Positions 35,615-49,458 of a stretch of DNA of 64,000 nucleotides are shown here, piece by piece. The translations under genes and the position numbers were made by a program. The DNA is taken from positions 13,578,001 to 13,642,000 of the forward strand of contig NC_091052.1 in the NCBI RefSeq assembly GCF_963966145.1, read 5' to 3'. The DNA is from Tenebrio molitor. Taxonomy: Eukaryota; Arthropoda; Insecta; Coleoptera; Tenebrionidae. Each line of letters begins with the position of its first letter. Within the stretch, counting starts at the first letter, position 1. The notes beneath the pieces are model-generated. The model was not told the DNA's origin, did not search any database, and worked only from the letters and a program-made list of their open reading frames with translations.

Positions 35615-38405
35615 AATTCTCTGCAATCCTAGGTGGAGAAATAATATGGAAAACTGTCAAAATAAATTGTTCCGTCTCGTTTTTCCAGATAAATGGCTTA
35701 AAAACTGTTCGCCGGCTGTGAAATAATTTTTGCGCTTGGAAAAAAATCTTTCCATTGTCCGGCCCCATGTAGAGATTCTCTATTTAACGTCATCTCTATT
35801 ACGTGGCGTGAGTCCATGACGGTCACGATAAGCGTCCCAACAATGGAGCGAAATATTTCATTTGTTTTGTTTTAAAAATTGTAAAAGCAATCAGGAATAA
35901 AAATCCCAAGCGGAGCATTCATTATAGTGGACAATCCGACCGGAGCGAAGTCGGTTGTAAATCAGAAAATAATCATTTTTTCAGCGACGCTGCATTTTCA
36001 GTCGGATTAAAAAAAGAAATGAAAAAACGATTTCTACCGGACGGATTTGCGTCGAATCGGAATAAAATCAAGTGTGGAAATAATCTTGTGGGGATTTTGG
36101 AAGGCGACGCGGAGACACTGATGGATGACTGTCGATGGTTCGCGGTATCTCCCCCGTATCCATTCGCTAAACACTTATTTATTATTCATTTATAATGAAA
36201 AATTAGAGTCATTACCGGCAATTTCCTGTGCTTTTTATTCCGACTGTATCTCCACTTCATTGCTCCACCCTCGTGCACGCACCATCTTCATCGTGCGACC
36301 CCAACACACTGTTAATTACGCACGGAGCAGGCATAATGTTGTTGAATATTTAAACGAGACGGATATCGTCGTTCGTTATTCCACAAATCCAATAAACTCC
36401 CATTATTAATAGACGCGACGAACTAAAATATCTCTAATGGGCGATCCGGTGTGATAACACCCCCGTCTTAATTATTATTCACCCGGGGACAAGAATTTAA
36501 CGGCGTCTCTCCCACAGGGCCGCCTCCACTTTTTGATCGGCGCAAAATACCTTATGCAAAACTATTCACAAGTGAGGCAATTATCAAGGCGAAGCCGTTA
36601 CTCTTCGGCTGGTGCATATGGGAAGTGCGCTAACAAAGCGTGCATCGGAGATTAATCTCACCACTTCGGACTTGTTAAATAATAAAACGATCCGTTTTGC
36701 GTAAAACAATCCGTTCGCGATTGAAATCGTGACACACCGAACCAATCGAACTTGGAAAATTGGTAAATATATCACTGTTGATCTGACCAAAAATTTGATT
36801 CCGTTCGGAGCGCGAATAAATTCTCTACAATATTTCACTAAAATAAAATGCCGCTTGTGTGTTAATTACGAATCAATCACAGCCATATATGTCAAAGAGT
36901 CGGAATTAATTTTGATTTACATGTCAAACACAGACCGGGGGCGCGTCGCATTTTACGTACGTCGACGAAATAATGGCGACAAAATTAATTAGTCGGTGGA
37001 AATGATCGATTTTGGGGCCGCGAGAAGACGTCTCTGCCGTGATGGAACACTTTGATGTGGAAATGTGACTCCAGAAAAACGTAATCGTATCGAGAGCACC
37101 ACTTATTTTACGCAGAGACGGTAACAAGCGTACCATTATTGCATCGAGTTGCCGTAAAAGAATCGGTAATTCGGTGGGAGCTCGAGACAAAGGCCGGCTT
37201 GTATCGCGAAATACCATGAAAGGGTACAGCGACAATCCCTTCGACCATCTTCGATTCGTTTAGTGCAGTGTTTCGCCCTCCGCTGATCCTGTTTAGGTAG
37301 TCGAGAAACAATCCCGGTATGATTCCGTCGGAATTCAGATTCTGTACAGGTTGTACGAAATTGCGCGGAACAAAACAGATTTCCTTTCGCTCTAAAAGTG
37401 ACGTTTATAACACGCAATGCAGCGCGGAAGAGATTTACAGCAGCTGAAACACTAATACCGCCTTTAATGGCATTTTTTAGGTTTAACGGCAGCGAGGGAA
37501 CAAACAGATGAGTCGCGAATAATTCCAAATAAATAAATAAATAAGCTTCTTACCGTTGCAGCAATCCCGGACGGGTTTTCGAAACAGCACACTCGAAACT
37601 TCTACGAAAGAAACACAAATTAGACCCGAGATGAGAGTGGATCACTTGCATATTGTTTTAATAAGCGCGTGACGCCGGGTCGGTGCTCGGCTGGGGTATT
37701 TAAGGGGGGCGAATTGTGCCAGTTGTTGATGCAAAACTGTCTGTAAACACATCGAGTACAGACGGCGACAGACCTTCTAATTTAGATTAATTGCGACGCC
37801 TAAGCCGAACGAGAGCGAGCAAAAAATCGCGGCGTGCTTTTGACTGTTCGATTCAGTTTAATCCGAAAAACGATATTGTGAGATTATCTCGCGACGTATC
37901 GTTGCGGCATTATCGGTCGAGATTAATGCCGAGAACATTAATTAGGCAGATTAGTTGATTAGGTAGGTGTTGGGAGCGCCACATTAGTTTAATCCGTTTA
38001 AGGTGTACGTGCATACGCCCCAAGCGAACCATTGTCGTTTCCCGGTCCTGCAACCGATAATTAGGATAACACCTTGTTAATTCCGGATGTGGCGTTCGGA
38101 TCCGACACGATTCCTTCCCGGGTTTTTCCTATTTCTAAAACAAATTGAAATTTAAAAATTCAACGTAAGCACATTTAAGGCAAGCACGCCCTCAGGAAAC
38201 TTGTAACAAAAACAAAACCAAAGAGGAAAAAGCGGGATTTTAGATGAGCCCCGTTACCTTATATTTATGTTTAATGAAGCGTAATTCCATTCTCGCCGAA
38301 AAATAAAAACACTTAAGTGAACAGTATTTCGAAACCCCACGCAGCGTAACCTTGAATGTCAAATTAATACCTAGCCCCAATCCGTACATTCTGACTCGAG
38401 TAAAT
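35615..38405. other. Single-copy non-coding stretch
   Basis: No recognised genes or repeats apart from an (AAAT)4 run near 37530. A 130-codon minus-strand frame at 37136-37528 has no family match. Confidence 0.5.
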
Positions 38406-38409
38406 AAAC

Positions 38410-39065
38410 AAATTTAGCTACATCATCCTCCTTAATCCTCCGGGAGACGAAACGAAGCTTTTTCTGCTGTAAACCCGATTTGTGGTCCTTACGAAATGTT
38501 GCAATTTGTAGGTATCCCGTTTTGAGGTTATGTCAGTCGACATTTATCGGTCCATTTTTAATCGTTTTTTGTAATTAAAACGCATTTACGCAAATTTATC
38601 ATCGTCTTATTAGACAAGACAGGCTTTTCTTTTACCTATCACACTCAAAAACCTCTTCCAAAATATTACAATTTCCCGGTTAGGTATCGCGTGTTGAGGT
38701 TATGTCAATCAATATTTATCGATTCGTATTTGATCGATTGTTCAATTGAAGCGCACAAACATGCAAATTTACAATCATCCTCACCCTTAATCCTCCTATA
38801 CTAGAATTTCTAGGTTATATCAATTTATCGGTCAATTTGGGATAGTTTGTTGTAATTAAAGTGCACGAACCTGCAAATTTAGAATCATCCTTATCCTTTA
38901 TCTTTCCAGATGAGACAAAAACTTTATTTATTTTAGAATTTAAATTTAAAAACTTCCAGAAAATAACACAATTTCCACGTCACGTAATACATTTTGAGGT
39001 TAAATTTCAAAAAATATTAGTTGGTAACGCAGATATTTATCGGTCCATTTTTGATTATAAATATA
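38410..39065 (+). repeat. About 180-bp decayed tandem array upstream of the F-box gene
   Basis: Recurring phrases in order are GCAAATTTA(C/G)AATCATCCT (38765, 38873), a TTAATCCTCC phrase, an AAAAACCTCTTCCAAAATATTACAATTTCC-like segment, TTTTGAGGTTATGTCA and ATTTATCGGTCCATTTTTGAT (38540, 38715, 38828, 39050), then TTGTAATTAAA(A/G)(C/T)GCA. Periods are about 178-188 bp, with one shortened unit of about 107 bp. A further weak unit (ACATTTGTCGGTTCATTTG) is at 39255. Its body is unlike the core-motif arrays, but its period is similar. Confidence 0.7.
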
Positions 39066-39369
39066 TTATGTAATGTCGAACAAAGAAAATACAATCTTTT
39101 TGGAGCAGATTTTTTATGAAAAATGCTTCAACATTTGTGAATGTCTGTAAAATACACATGGCCTCCATGATCGAAAGAGACTTTGCCTCTTTTGATTTAG
39201 AAGGCCATGAAAATACAAATCAAGGTTCGTTAAATTATCGGTTGGTGGAGCTGACATTTGTCGGTTCATTTGAAAACATCATGATAGCTCCTGAAGAAAT
39301 AAAATAATGTTGTGGCAGATTATTGTAAAGAATGGAGTCATGCTGGGGGTACTCGAATTCCCCCAGGCG

Positions 39370-39478
39370 TCCAGTGTCAGATTGACGTTTGCTCGTTGCG
39401 GTCGCGAGTCGGTCATGATGTCACTTAACGTCAGTCAAAAGTCAAATTTCAGTCTCATGCACCTGTACTTCCCGTGAA
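39370..39478 (+). promoter_or_regulatory. Probable promoter / 5' UTR of the F-box gene
   Basis: A single-copy segment between the tandem array and the start codon, with several TGACGT/GTCA words (GATTGACGTTTG, ATGATGTCACTTAACGTCAG) and a possible initiator TTTCAGTCTC about 30 bp before the ATG. No TATA box is visible. A 7-bp hairpin CTGGGGG / CCCCCAG lies just upstream (39343-39366). Transcription start is inferred only. Confidence 0.35.
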
Positions 39479-40147
39479 ATGTTGTGTCTCGAAAAAAACC
39501 CGTACAACTTAAGAAACAAACAAGGATCAAAACGGAAGTACGCCCCGACCGAAAGCGTCGTCGAGAGAAAGCGCCTCAGAAACTTCGACTACATAGCCTC
39601 TCTCCCTGACGAGATCCTCCTCCACATCTTCTCCTACCTCGACACGGACGACCTCTACTACAACGTCCGCCTAGTGTGCAGGAAATGGCGGCGAACAGCC
39701 ATGCTCTCCTCGGCCTGGAAAGACGTACGCGCCGGTAACGACATCCCCACACACATCCTCAGCAACTGGATACAGTTCTCCCCAGTGATCAAACACTTCA
39801 GGATCAGCGACAGGAACGACGCCGACGTCATCCTCGAAGCGGTGTCGAAGCATTCGAGCCACCTCGAGTCGATCACGATCGAGAACTGTTGGGGTTCATC
39901 GGAGAAGATACCCATCCAGAGCCAAACGCTGTGCAAGCTGTTGACGCGTTGCAAGAAGCTCGGCAAAATTAATTTCGAGAGAGTCAAGATACGGTCGTGT
40001 AAATTTTTCAAATTACTGGCAAAACGGAGGAACAATGGCAAATTCTTGCAATTGTGTTACGTCGGACCTGTCACTCCCAAACAGTACAACACGCTGAAGG
40101 AATCCTGCTCCGGCTGGATATTCACCGAGTTTATCGAAATCGTCTGA
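39479..40147 (+). CDS. F-box protein, 222 aa (SCF-type E3 ligase adaptor)
   Basis: Residues 37-82 form a clear F-box, with LPDEILLHIFSYLDTDDL followed by VRLVCRKWRR and an SSAW ending. The hydrophobic and Leu-Pro positions used to bind Skp1 are in place. Residues 95-210 look like a few irregular leucine-rich segments (HLESITIENC, CKKLGKINFERVKI, KFLQLCYVGPV), the usual substrate-binding half of FBXL proteins. The N-terminus is basic (RNKQGSKRKY, ERKRLR) and could be a nuclear signal. The product would recruit a substrate to a Skp1-Cullin1 ubiquitin ligase; the substrate is unknown. The ATG at 39479 is the first in frame and no intron is needed. Codons in the first two-thirds are markedly GC-rich compared with the flanks, a sign of real coding use. 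At 222 aa it is short for an FBXL protein. Orthology is not assigned. Confidence 0.9.
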   Translation: MLCLEKNPYNLRNKQGSKRKYAPTESVVERKRLRNFDYIASLPDEILLHIFSYLDTDDLYYNVRLVCRKWRRTAMLSSAWKDVRAGNDIPTHILSNWIQFSPVIKHFRISDRNDADVILEAVSKHSSHLESITIENCWGSSEKIPIQSQTLCKLLTRCKKLGKINFERVKIRSCKFFKLLAKRRNNGKFLQLCYVGPVTPKQYNTLKESCSGWIFTEFIEIV

Positions 40148-40238
40148 ACCGTCGCGACTTCCCAGTTAATTAAGATGAAAGTGTTGGCTAGATTTTTACC
40201 GTTTTGCGAGTGTTACTGTAGGTGTAATTGTGAATTTG

Positions 40239-40244
40239 AATAAA
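40239..40244 (+). terminator. Polyadenylation signal of the F-box gene
   Basis: AATAAA lies 92 bp after the stop codon, followed by a TG-containing stretch. It gives a short 3' UTR. Confidence 0.65.
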
Positions 40245-40259
40245 TTCATCTGATGCAGG

Positions 40260-43200
40260 CCGACCCCGCAATTACCCCTTTCAACACACTCTCGTTCCTC
40301 AATCGCATTTTTTCATAATTCTCATCTAGTCAACTCCATCTGCTTCAAGTTATTTTTCATCGCACCACCCTCCCTTCCGACGTGGATTTTCTTTATTACA
40401 CTCCTGCTACATCAACCAAATCGATGTGATTTCGCTCCTTACTAGTCTAATCGTCAATTGATTATAATTAATAATTGCCTCGAGCGACTCAGTCGAATGT
40501 CGAAACCATTCCAGTTGAATTAAAGAGCTGACGGAACAGCAATAATTCCAGATTGCGCTGATACAATCCTGGCGCGAACGTGTCAACTTCCAATTGCTAA
40601 TATGTACGTCCAAACAAAGCACGCAGAGTTGTCCGGTCCGTGTTCCTGTTGGTCTAGAGACGAAAAAGGCTCCGCCTTCGAGATTGATCACGTGAGTTTG
40701 TAGGTGGGGGGTCAGAGTAGGGATTAGGTCTGGAATTAATAGTTGGTTGGGCTTATTGTCGTCGTTTTTCAATTAACAAAGCACCACCTGTGTTCCTGCA
40801 GTCGGCGTACGTTTCAGTTCCTGCGGACATGTGGGCAGACCTGTAATTAGGACGACGGCGATAGTATCTCGTCGATGAAGTCCCGCCATAACTCCACATG
40901 AGATCAGGTGGAGAAGGCGTCGTGGGTCTCTCGCCGTAATTAATGGTCGGTCAATCGCGCCATCTACAATCCGCAGGACAACGTCGACGGAAGGAATGCA
41001 GTTTTGTGAAAGAGCACATTTAATTACGGCTCGTAGCAAAAGTGAGAAGGCAATCAGATAAAGGATCGCCTAGCAACGAAACCACCTAGTAGACACGCCG
41101 ACAGGCTTTTACTTAATTATCAGTCAGCGGAGTTATTCGGCAAGGTTTGAGGGGTCGCCCCTCGCAATAAATAAATCGAAGGTCTCGATAAGATCGCCAT
41201 CTCGCACCGAGTCCCGACGAGGTGTGTATCGCACTCGTAATTTCGACGGTCGACTTAACGCCCTGACAGAAACTCACCGGCTTATACTGAACCTTTCCAG
41301 CCGATAACAAATTGCCCGTGTAATTCGGGCGTACAGGTTTTTTCCTTTCTAAAGCTCAGACTACGGACGATTTCATATTTCACGCGTGATGTAGATTTTG
41401 TCGCGCCGGTGCCAAAGCAACACTTTACGCACGCCGTAATTAAGGCGACTCACGAAAACAAAAAACGCCACCGTTAGCACACCTACAACAAGGACTTAAT
41501 TAAAAAAGTTGGCATGTCACTGGACCCTTTCTCACCGACAGTCGTTCGCCCGAATTATTAGAAGCGCCGATTTTTCCCAGGACTTTCTTAATTTCAGCTT
41601 TACATGCATGTTGCTCTCTAGTTTAATGCGAAATAACACGAAGCTGAGGAGGGATTACATCGTCCAATTTGTAACTACTACTGCAACATCACGAAGGATT
41701 CAGGTTAACTGTTTTAATAACAGCCAGAAGTTTAGAACGATTTTTGTCAGGGGACCTGACCAAGGATCACTGTTTCCACTCTTTCCTCGCAACAACTCTC
41801 TCGGCTCCGGTTTATATTTAGTCTCGATCAAATATTCAACCCCACTCGAAGTTTTCGATATACTTAAAGGGCGTTTATATAATTTCCGACCCTAAAGTTT
41901 GCATGACAAACATTTCTTGCAAACCAATCACGCTAGTTTCCAATAGATCCTATTTGACGTGTCTTTAGGTTGTTATATTTGGGAACGGCGGAAACTTTCC
42001 TACAAACAAAACTTAATGAAAAGCTAACTAATTACGACCGAATCTGTAATTCCCTGTCGCAGAAACTCAACCCGCGACTTGCCAAAAGTTTGTCTTAGCT
42101 CGGTTCGGCGTCAAAAATGTCGACCCAGCCAAATCCGTTCAGATCTGTTGATAATAATTATTTAATTCCGGTAGCTACGACTTTCACCCCCATTTACATG
42201 TAGACCTCTTGTTTTTAAGTCGACTGGGGGCGGCACATAGTTCGACCAACCGAGCGGCAAATTACATTCGTTCTCGAACACCCGGCAATTATAAGCCGTG
42301 TTTACCAGTTCCTCGTTCCACCCTCTCCTAATTCTTGTCAGGTTCTTGACAAAAAAGCGTGATCTATCGGAATATTTAATAGAGGAAAAAATCTGCAAAA
42401 TTCAACTTAACCCAGTTTAGATTCACAAAGCGCGGCTGCGATGTTAAAAGATGAAATTTTCGAGGCGGCGTTTTCCTTATTATTGAATAAAAAATAATGT
42501 TCTTCATTTTTTTCCTAGCAGAGGGAAAACTGCCGCAACCGGCGATAAATAAAAAAGGATTTGTGGAAACTTTACCACCGGTCCTGTCAATTCCAAATAA
42601 ATTAATAAACGGTGGAACGACGACGATTTTCGGTGGTGATTTGTGAGGGTAGATCGTGCATTAATTCGTAATTGGGGCGCAAGTGGAGGTGTACCCGGCA
42701 ATTAAATAATTACAAAAAGGTAAGTAAGGGATGTAAACAGGAAGAGGTCGAGGGTCGGTGCGAGATCGTAAGAGTTCCAACCAGTCAAACCGTAACATGT
42801 AAACAACATGAATTACCTGAAAATTATCCTTGGGGGTTATTTGGCGAGGAGCCGCCGCGGGAAACGCAGCTTTGAAAGTTACTCCCGTGCACCAACACTC
42901 CACTAGGTCCGTGCGGGATCACACGTGCTGATCTAAATACTTTGGGCAAATCTCGAGACAGTCTAAGACCCCCTTCGAACGTGCATCAGTTGAATTCGAG
43001 CAGATCGCAAACGGGGGATCATAATGATCTTCACAAATCTCGCTCGGACCGAGCCGGAAACGTGGACCTCACCATGCCTTATCAGCGATTCGGTGCAACA
43101 CGCGCCTCGGCATGCAACGGTCGAGATGACGATCTGGACGGGCACGCAACAAGAATACGACCACCTACAACTTCGCGACAGGACGAACTGAGCACAGAGG

Positions 43201-46200
43201 GCGCTACGGATCGGCTCCACGCGATCCGCAAAAGCAGAGTTGCGCAGGAGGAATGCCACAGTTTCCCCCGTTCGGTTCGATCTGTACACTCACCGACAAA
43301 ATACGCCAAGATTAATTGTTTTCAGGCGTGATTGCTAATAGAGGGAAATGATTAATAATTTCGGAGGAGATGACCGGGTCGGGGGTGGAGTCGGTCGACT
43401 TGGAAATTTTACACCACCGCTGTTTTTGTTGGCGGCTCGAACTGGACCGACGTGTTTTCTCCTTTTATTTTCTATCGCCCACGTTGTAATCAGTGTTAAA
43501 ATGTAAATACACCGAAGAACACGATTCTCGTGTCAATCGCAGCATAACATTTATGTAATTCAGCTGGATCTTAAACAGAAAAAGTGCCACGACGAGCCCC
43601 CCTTCCAAAATGTATACGTGCATAATGTTCCTGGCATATCATATCCCTTTGAAGTTCCATTTTATTTTTTGTAATTATTCTTAAACAACCCTTCACTTCC
43701 AACTTTCTGTTTTGCCACCAGCATCAATTTCAATTTCATACCTTGCCTTTATTTTAACTTGTACTGTCTCTTTTTTCAAACCCTTTCATGTACACACTTC
43801 CTTTGTTCCTTTTTCGCCCTGTAACTCGTGTAATTTTAATTAAATATTAAATGTAAAATAAAAAATTTGAACACATATTACCCTTGATATTACGCAAGTT
43901 ATTGACACTTGATTAGGAATTTTTTTCTGTCAGGGTGGCAGCAGATTTTTTCCTTTAACTGTTCAATTAGTTTCAGATATGTCGCAATAATTCCTGTTAG
44001 GATTAGTTTTGCAGCTAATACACTCGGTGTAAGCTTTTACAGAAGCTGACGCTTAAAATTTAATGCCTTTTGTCAGAACTAATGATTCTCCTGATTAATT
44101 ACCGAAATTAAAACAGTTTGCTTTGGAAACAAACAACTGCAAAAACATCATAAAAAACTAGGTAATAAATCAAATACTTCCGCTGAAGGATGAATTCGTC
44201 CGTAGTAATTTTTATTTGGTGGAGTAGATGGAATTCTGAATTAATTAAACAAGTCTGAAACACAAATTAGTTTAGGGACATGTGTCAGGTGGGGTTGGTA
44301 TACCTATCATAACAATAACGGCTAAATTCCGCTGTTTTAAATTAAAGGCAGAATAAAACGGTCCCGCCTTTTAATACGTCATATAAATACCGAGCCTCTA
44401 TTAATCCCATTTTAAAATTGAATTTGTAATTACTTACGGCCCAAAATACTGACTCGTAATGAAATTTATGGTGCTGAACCCTTCACCGCCGGAGCTCGGT
44501 AAAATTCTTGGATTTTATGGGGGCCTCCCTCGTGAAAAAATGAAAACTGCGCGACGATCGCCCCTGTCGGTCCCTCCTCCACCAGCGAGGGAGACTTTTC
44601 CGCAAATTTAATGCCATCAGCTCGAATGCTCGAAATAATGAAATGGATCTGCTTAATATAACGATCGCTGATTCTTTACGACGCCCTTCCGAAGAAATAC
44701 ACCGTATGGCAATAAAACTTGAAACAGAAACACGACGTGACCCCCGAAAACACCAGCACCGAGAACACCGCGAGACTCCCACCGCACCGTCATCATAAAA
44801 ATGAAGTGCACTTTGGCGAGCCCGCTCCCAAAAACTCGACCGTCAACAATTTACGTTAATTTGAATCATCCGAGCGGAAGTTTTAATCCAGACTGCGAGG
44901 TGCGCAAGTTGGTGCGACTGAGCGCGATCTGTCATGTGTCAACTGTCAGGTGTCAGTCCGGCGGTGTTGTTTACGTTTAGAGTTGATGAACCGGAGGTGA
45001 GGGCCGCTCCATCTGGCAAGTATCGTGTCTCGGCTCTTTTTTGCGACTTCCGCCGCGTCCCGAGATGGATCGCGATGCAGTTTTGATTAAATCTGTTCCG
45101 AGATGTGGAGGGTCGGAGCGCTCCGAAATCGGCGGCGGCGACAACCCAGACATCAGCCAGCGACCAACGAAAGTACGAACATAAATATGCAGCTTCAGTC
45201 AACAACAGCCCGCGCGGTTATTTATGGTCAACTGAACCGTTTATTTTACACCGACCTCTGAAACAATAGCGCTTTGAGATGATCCCGAATGCCTCGAACG
45301 CGGCATGACCGGCGCGCACAACGGCTCATAAATTGTCTGTTATGTGGTAATTATACAAAACATTGTCTCTCAACAATGCGACCCGGACCGGTCAAGAGGC
45401 CGACCGGCATTCCCTCGCGGACGCTCCCCGGGACCCAGCCTGAGTGAATTCCCATATCCACAACTTAATTTCATTTCGAAATGAATAACATCGGAGTTTG
45501 TGTCGCGCCGTCGAGGACCCCCTTTATTGATAATTATGCTTTAACTCCTACACCCGCACAATAAACACTAATCTGTTTGCAGGAGGCGATCCGGCCACAA
45601 CGAAAAATTCTGCCCCAGAAGAATGATTTCCAGGAGTTCGACCAGAAGTCACAATAAAAAATCGCCAATTTGTCCGTAACGACATCAACTTCTGGCACAA
45701 ACAAGAATTTCGTTTGAACCGGAAAGTACTGATTGAAAGGACCGATCCTGTCCCTTTGATGACATTTTCACAAATGTAAATTCCAACTAACATGCACCAT
45801 GGCCCCTAATTATTCAGGGCCCTTTTTCGGCGCGTCCTCTCTCAGGATTAGAATACGCGCGCGAACTAGCCGAATTAAATTATCCCGCCGTAATTTTTAA
45901 AACAACACCCCAAACAAATTTTTCCATCCTAATTAAAACAATTCTTGCGGCCTCAGCTTGCCCCATGCGGTTGTTTACTATGTTGACAACGCTCATCATC
46001 AGATAAATCTCCTCGATAAAAATTTATTGCAGCCGGCGCATCTAGATTTGTGTTGTGGTTTGTATTTTATCTCGTGATTAATCCAGACATGGTTCGAATC
46101 GACAGTACAATTAGGTGCAAGGAGTTGCAATAAAATTAAATTTGCAGGATGAAACATTTAAACGGAAACAATGAATTTATAACGCCCCCAGCCGTTGTAA

Positions 46201-49000
46201 CTCTTTTTGCGCGATGATAAAACGGGGAACGCGCGAAATAACTATTTTATCTAGAGCGAATGCAAAAGTTTAATCCCTGCTCACCGATTCGTAATCACCA
46301 TTAGCGTTCCACCAACTTTACACATAAAATAAAATTCATTTTGGGCCAAATTGGAGAGGGGAATTTTTTCGACGTGACGATTAATGGAGAATCTCTAAGC
46401 CGGTCCCAATTTGCACAATTACAATATCTGGGCGGCGTTTTTGCCGTCCCTTTGAACGCTTTAACCTGTTACTCTCACATGTCGCCGGTCCGATTTGATA
46501 AATTTACTTTGTTTTATAATACACAAGTGCGAACTTTGTAAAATTTCATTTGTAACATAAACGCGTCACGTGCGTCCGACACCACTTTTACTCTTTCCGT
46601 CCCAGATTTTTAAATCCAATTTTCGTTTCGATGTGTACAGAGTTTTATTATTCTCCGAACGCGCCCTCTTTCTTTTGATCGCATGCACGGATCCGTCAAA
46701 TAAAATTCCTGCCAGTAATTTTTCTTATCAAATTTGATGTATCAACCCCGCGAGTGTCGTACTCCATAAAATCGAATATGACAGAAAATTGCTTTTATCT
46801 TTACGACGGATTTCGGTGGCGACCTTGTTTTCCGCAGTGTGTGCCTCCAAATTTATAATCAAACGTTACATAAACACGGCGACGCAATTAACCGACTCAA
46901 TCAACTTATACGACTGCGGCGTTAAAACCGCACCCATTATGGACCACCAGATTGAAGAATTTACAACTTGTTCGTCGCCTTACCTGAGACAAATCACACC
47001 GAATTCGCTCGCGATAATTCCACAGAAACAGATGCGTGCACCCCAAAATTGCATTCAGTTTCATCAAACACTCAAAGCAGGAGCACCCCACTTGTCGATG
47101 TTTTGTCGGAAAGGTAGTCCTGGATTCGGTCCAGAAATAAAGATATTAGCTTCATTAGTTGCAGTGAAAGGGCCGAGATACTTTCCAAACATGGCCGAGC
47201 CCTAACGAATCTCCTCACGTGATGCGAATAAATTTTCGATTTATTTTTTTTAAGACGATTATGAAATTATGAAACGGGTAAAGTGGCGTTTTCATGTGAT
47301 TTTCTTTGTTCCAGTTGAGTAGAGCACAACCGCGCGTTCGTTTCATTTTATTTAGTCTCGTTAGGCCTCGCGGAAATTATTTACAATTTAATTGGAGATT
47401 TTCCATGTCGAACCGCACTACTCGTTCAGACAAGGGAGCTGCAGATCCAGTCATTAAATGAACACCCACACTAAGTAATTACAGGATATGTAATTTGATC
47501 CCTTTAAATTAATTTACATATTGCTACGCGCTCCCGATTCGTTATCGAACAACTAAAATCATAATTGGGTAATTATAAATCGACGACTCTGTCTTAATTA
47601 AATTCTTGTCCTACACGAGTAGTTATTTTCCAATTTAAAATTCCCGATCGGATTTTAAAAGTTGCCCAATTAAAAATTCTCTGTGTTTTGTAATTCTTCT
47701 TGTAGCTACCGTGGTCGACTATTTTCAAATTCATCTTGCAGTTGCGCCATTTTGTGGACTAGGAGCCCAAGAAACGAAGCCTCGGAGTCGGCTTAGAGAG
47801 AATGCTTGAAAAGCGACCGGAGTTGATTGTGTTTCCGGCGAAAGTGATTGGAGGAACGGACTTGAATTTTAAAATAGCGCTGCTGTGTAAATTCCGTCAG
47901 TGAAATGGCGTCGAGTAATTAATTATGACTGCTTTGCACAATACGGATTGAATTCGGCAAAACCGATCGGAAGTTTATCGAGAACGGAGCGACAGTTTCA
48001 ATTTCGATTGATTATAACAAAAGTGAAATGCCGTGTTTCGGCTTCCATTTCTTAATTTCTCTAACTTTCTTAAACTTTGTCTCAGTCGGCGGATCACTTT
48101 TACTGTTTGCGACAGATATAAATGGAAGGCTGCGATGAATCGAACGCGACAAGAGAAAAAAGTACCAATTTGAATGTGGTGTGTTGGAGTTGAGGAACGT
48201 AATTAAAATTTAGTTGGGTTAACGTCGATAACACGTTTAATGTATTTGCACGTAGTACCGCATTTCACGCTAACATCCAGTTTATTTAATAACAAGATGG
48301 TTCCGACTAATTACAATAAACGTATATGGCAATTAAATACGACTGCGAGCGCAGAAATTCGTGTGTGTTTTGTGTTTCTGTACGGGTTCATCGCTCCAAA
48401 CCGAATTTGTTTACGTAAATACGTTAATTATTTTTAACTGTTCGCTTTTATTGATTATTTGTGCGCTTTTCCGTTGGGTAATTTGTTGGTGAAGAACCGA
48501 TGGGATTGGTGTGCCCCGTTTGACGTATGTTTATGGAATAATTAAAAACTGATAAAGGTTTTGATTCTGGATTCGAACAAATTGCGTTCATACATCACGT
48601 TTTATGACCGAAATGGCTGCTGTTTGGGCCATTTTTCCAACTGTAAATTAAAAGTCAATTTAAAAAAATGTCAACGGAAGGATCGATGGGCGATTTTTCA
48701 AAGTTAACTTGGACGAAAAAAAACGCACTCGAAGCTCTCCCTCTGATATTGGGCTACAAAATTGACAATGAAATATTTTCGGATGGTGGAGATGCCAACA
48801 ATTAAAAATATGGCCGTCTTCCTTGCTTCTCGAATTTAGGAGTCCCTCCCTCCTGGTCTGGCTTTTATGCGTGTCTTGACTTAAAAAAAAAACAAAACAA
48901 AAAACTGTATTTCTTCTAACATGCGCGGCAACTGATAATAATTGAAACATAATTCCAAAATGATAAAGGCATAGGTCAAGTCCATTCAGAAAACATCTGC
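40260..49000. other. Long single-copy gene-poor stretch
   Basis: About 8.7 kb of GC-balanced DNA without recognised repeats. Open frames (41509-41895, 42942-43331, 46789-47205 and several minus-strand ones) match no family and overlap frames on the other strand. Dense TAATTA-type words occur at 47470-47660. A strong plus-strand acceptor at 42522 opens a 40-codon frame without a clear donor. The motif TGACAGTTGACA (minus strand, 44937-44948) resembles one near the HAUS6 promoter. The stretch may be regulatory DNA or introns. Confidence 0.45.
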
Positions 49001-49458
49001 ACTGTCAAAATCAAAATTCCAGTTGTTAGGTTGGTTAAATCACTAGTTGTTTTCATATTGCCCAGTTGTCATCAATTTTTTTTTTTTATTTTTCAAACTA
49101 TTCATTTGTTTAAATTGACATTGTCAAATAAATTGCAAAATTATTTAAGTGTATTTTGTAAAAAGGTTAAAATGGAAAGTTCAAAACGAACTAGGGTGGT
49201 TCTATTGGCGCCAGAGAAGAGGACCATAAGAAATTATTATGAGGAACAAACAAAAAAGTAATAATAACGGGAAGAAATTACAAATTTGTGCCAAAGCCGC
49301 TCCAGTATTGTTAACTAATAATAATTGGTGTTCGTCTTGGTGTTCGTCCTTGTGATTCAAAAATCAAATTTTTGGAGATAAGTGTTAATCAAATGTTAAA
49401 TAATTTTCTTTCGATTCTGAATAAATGAAACAGATTTTTGATTTTGAAACAGATTATA

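Noticed and set aside
39658..40041. Minus-strand frames opposite the F-box gene
   Set aside because: Shadows of the GC-rich F-box coding sequence; the plus-strand frame has the domain evidence.
42523..42642. Plus-strand exon after a strong TTTTTTTCCTAGCAG acceptor
   Set aside because: A 40-codon open frame follows but ends in a stop without a convincing donor or AATAAA; no family match.
41509..47205. Frames of 128-138 codons at 41509, 42942 and 46789
   Set aside because: No recognised domains, and no plausible start or polyadenylation context; left as non-coding.
49172..49261. Small ORF with SSKRTRVVLLAPEKRTIRNYY, possibly a pogo/CENP-B-type helix-turn-helix start
   Set aside because: Too short and degenerate; the similarity rests on a few basic residues only.
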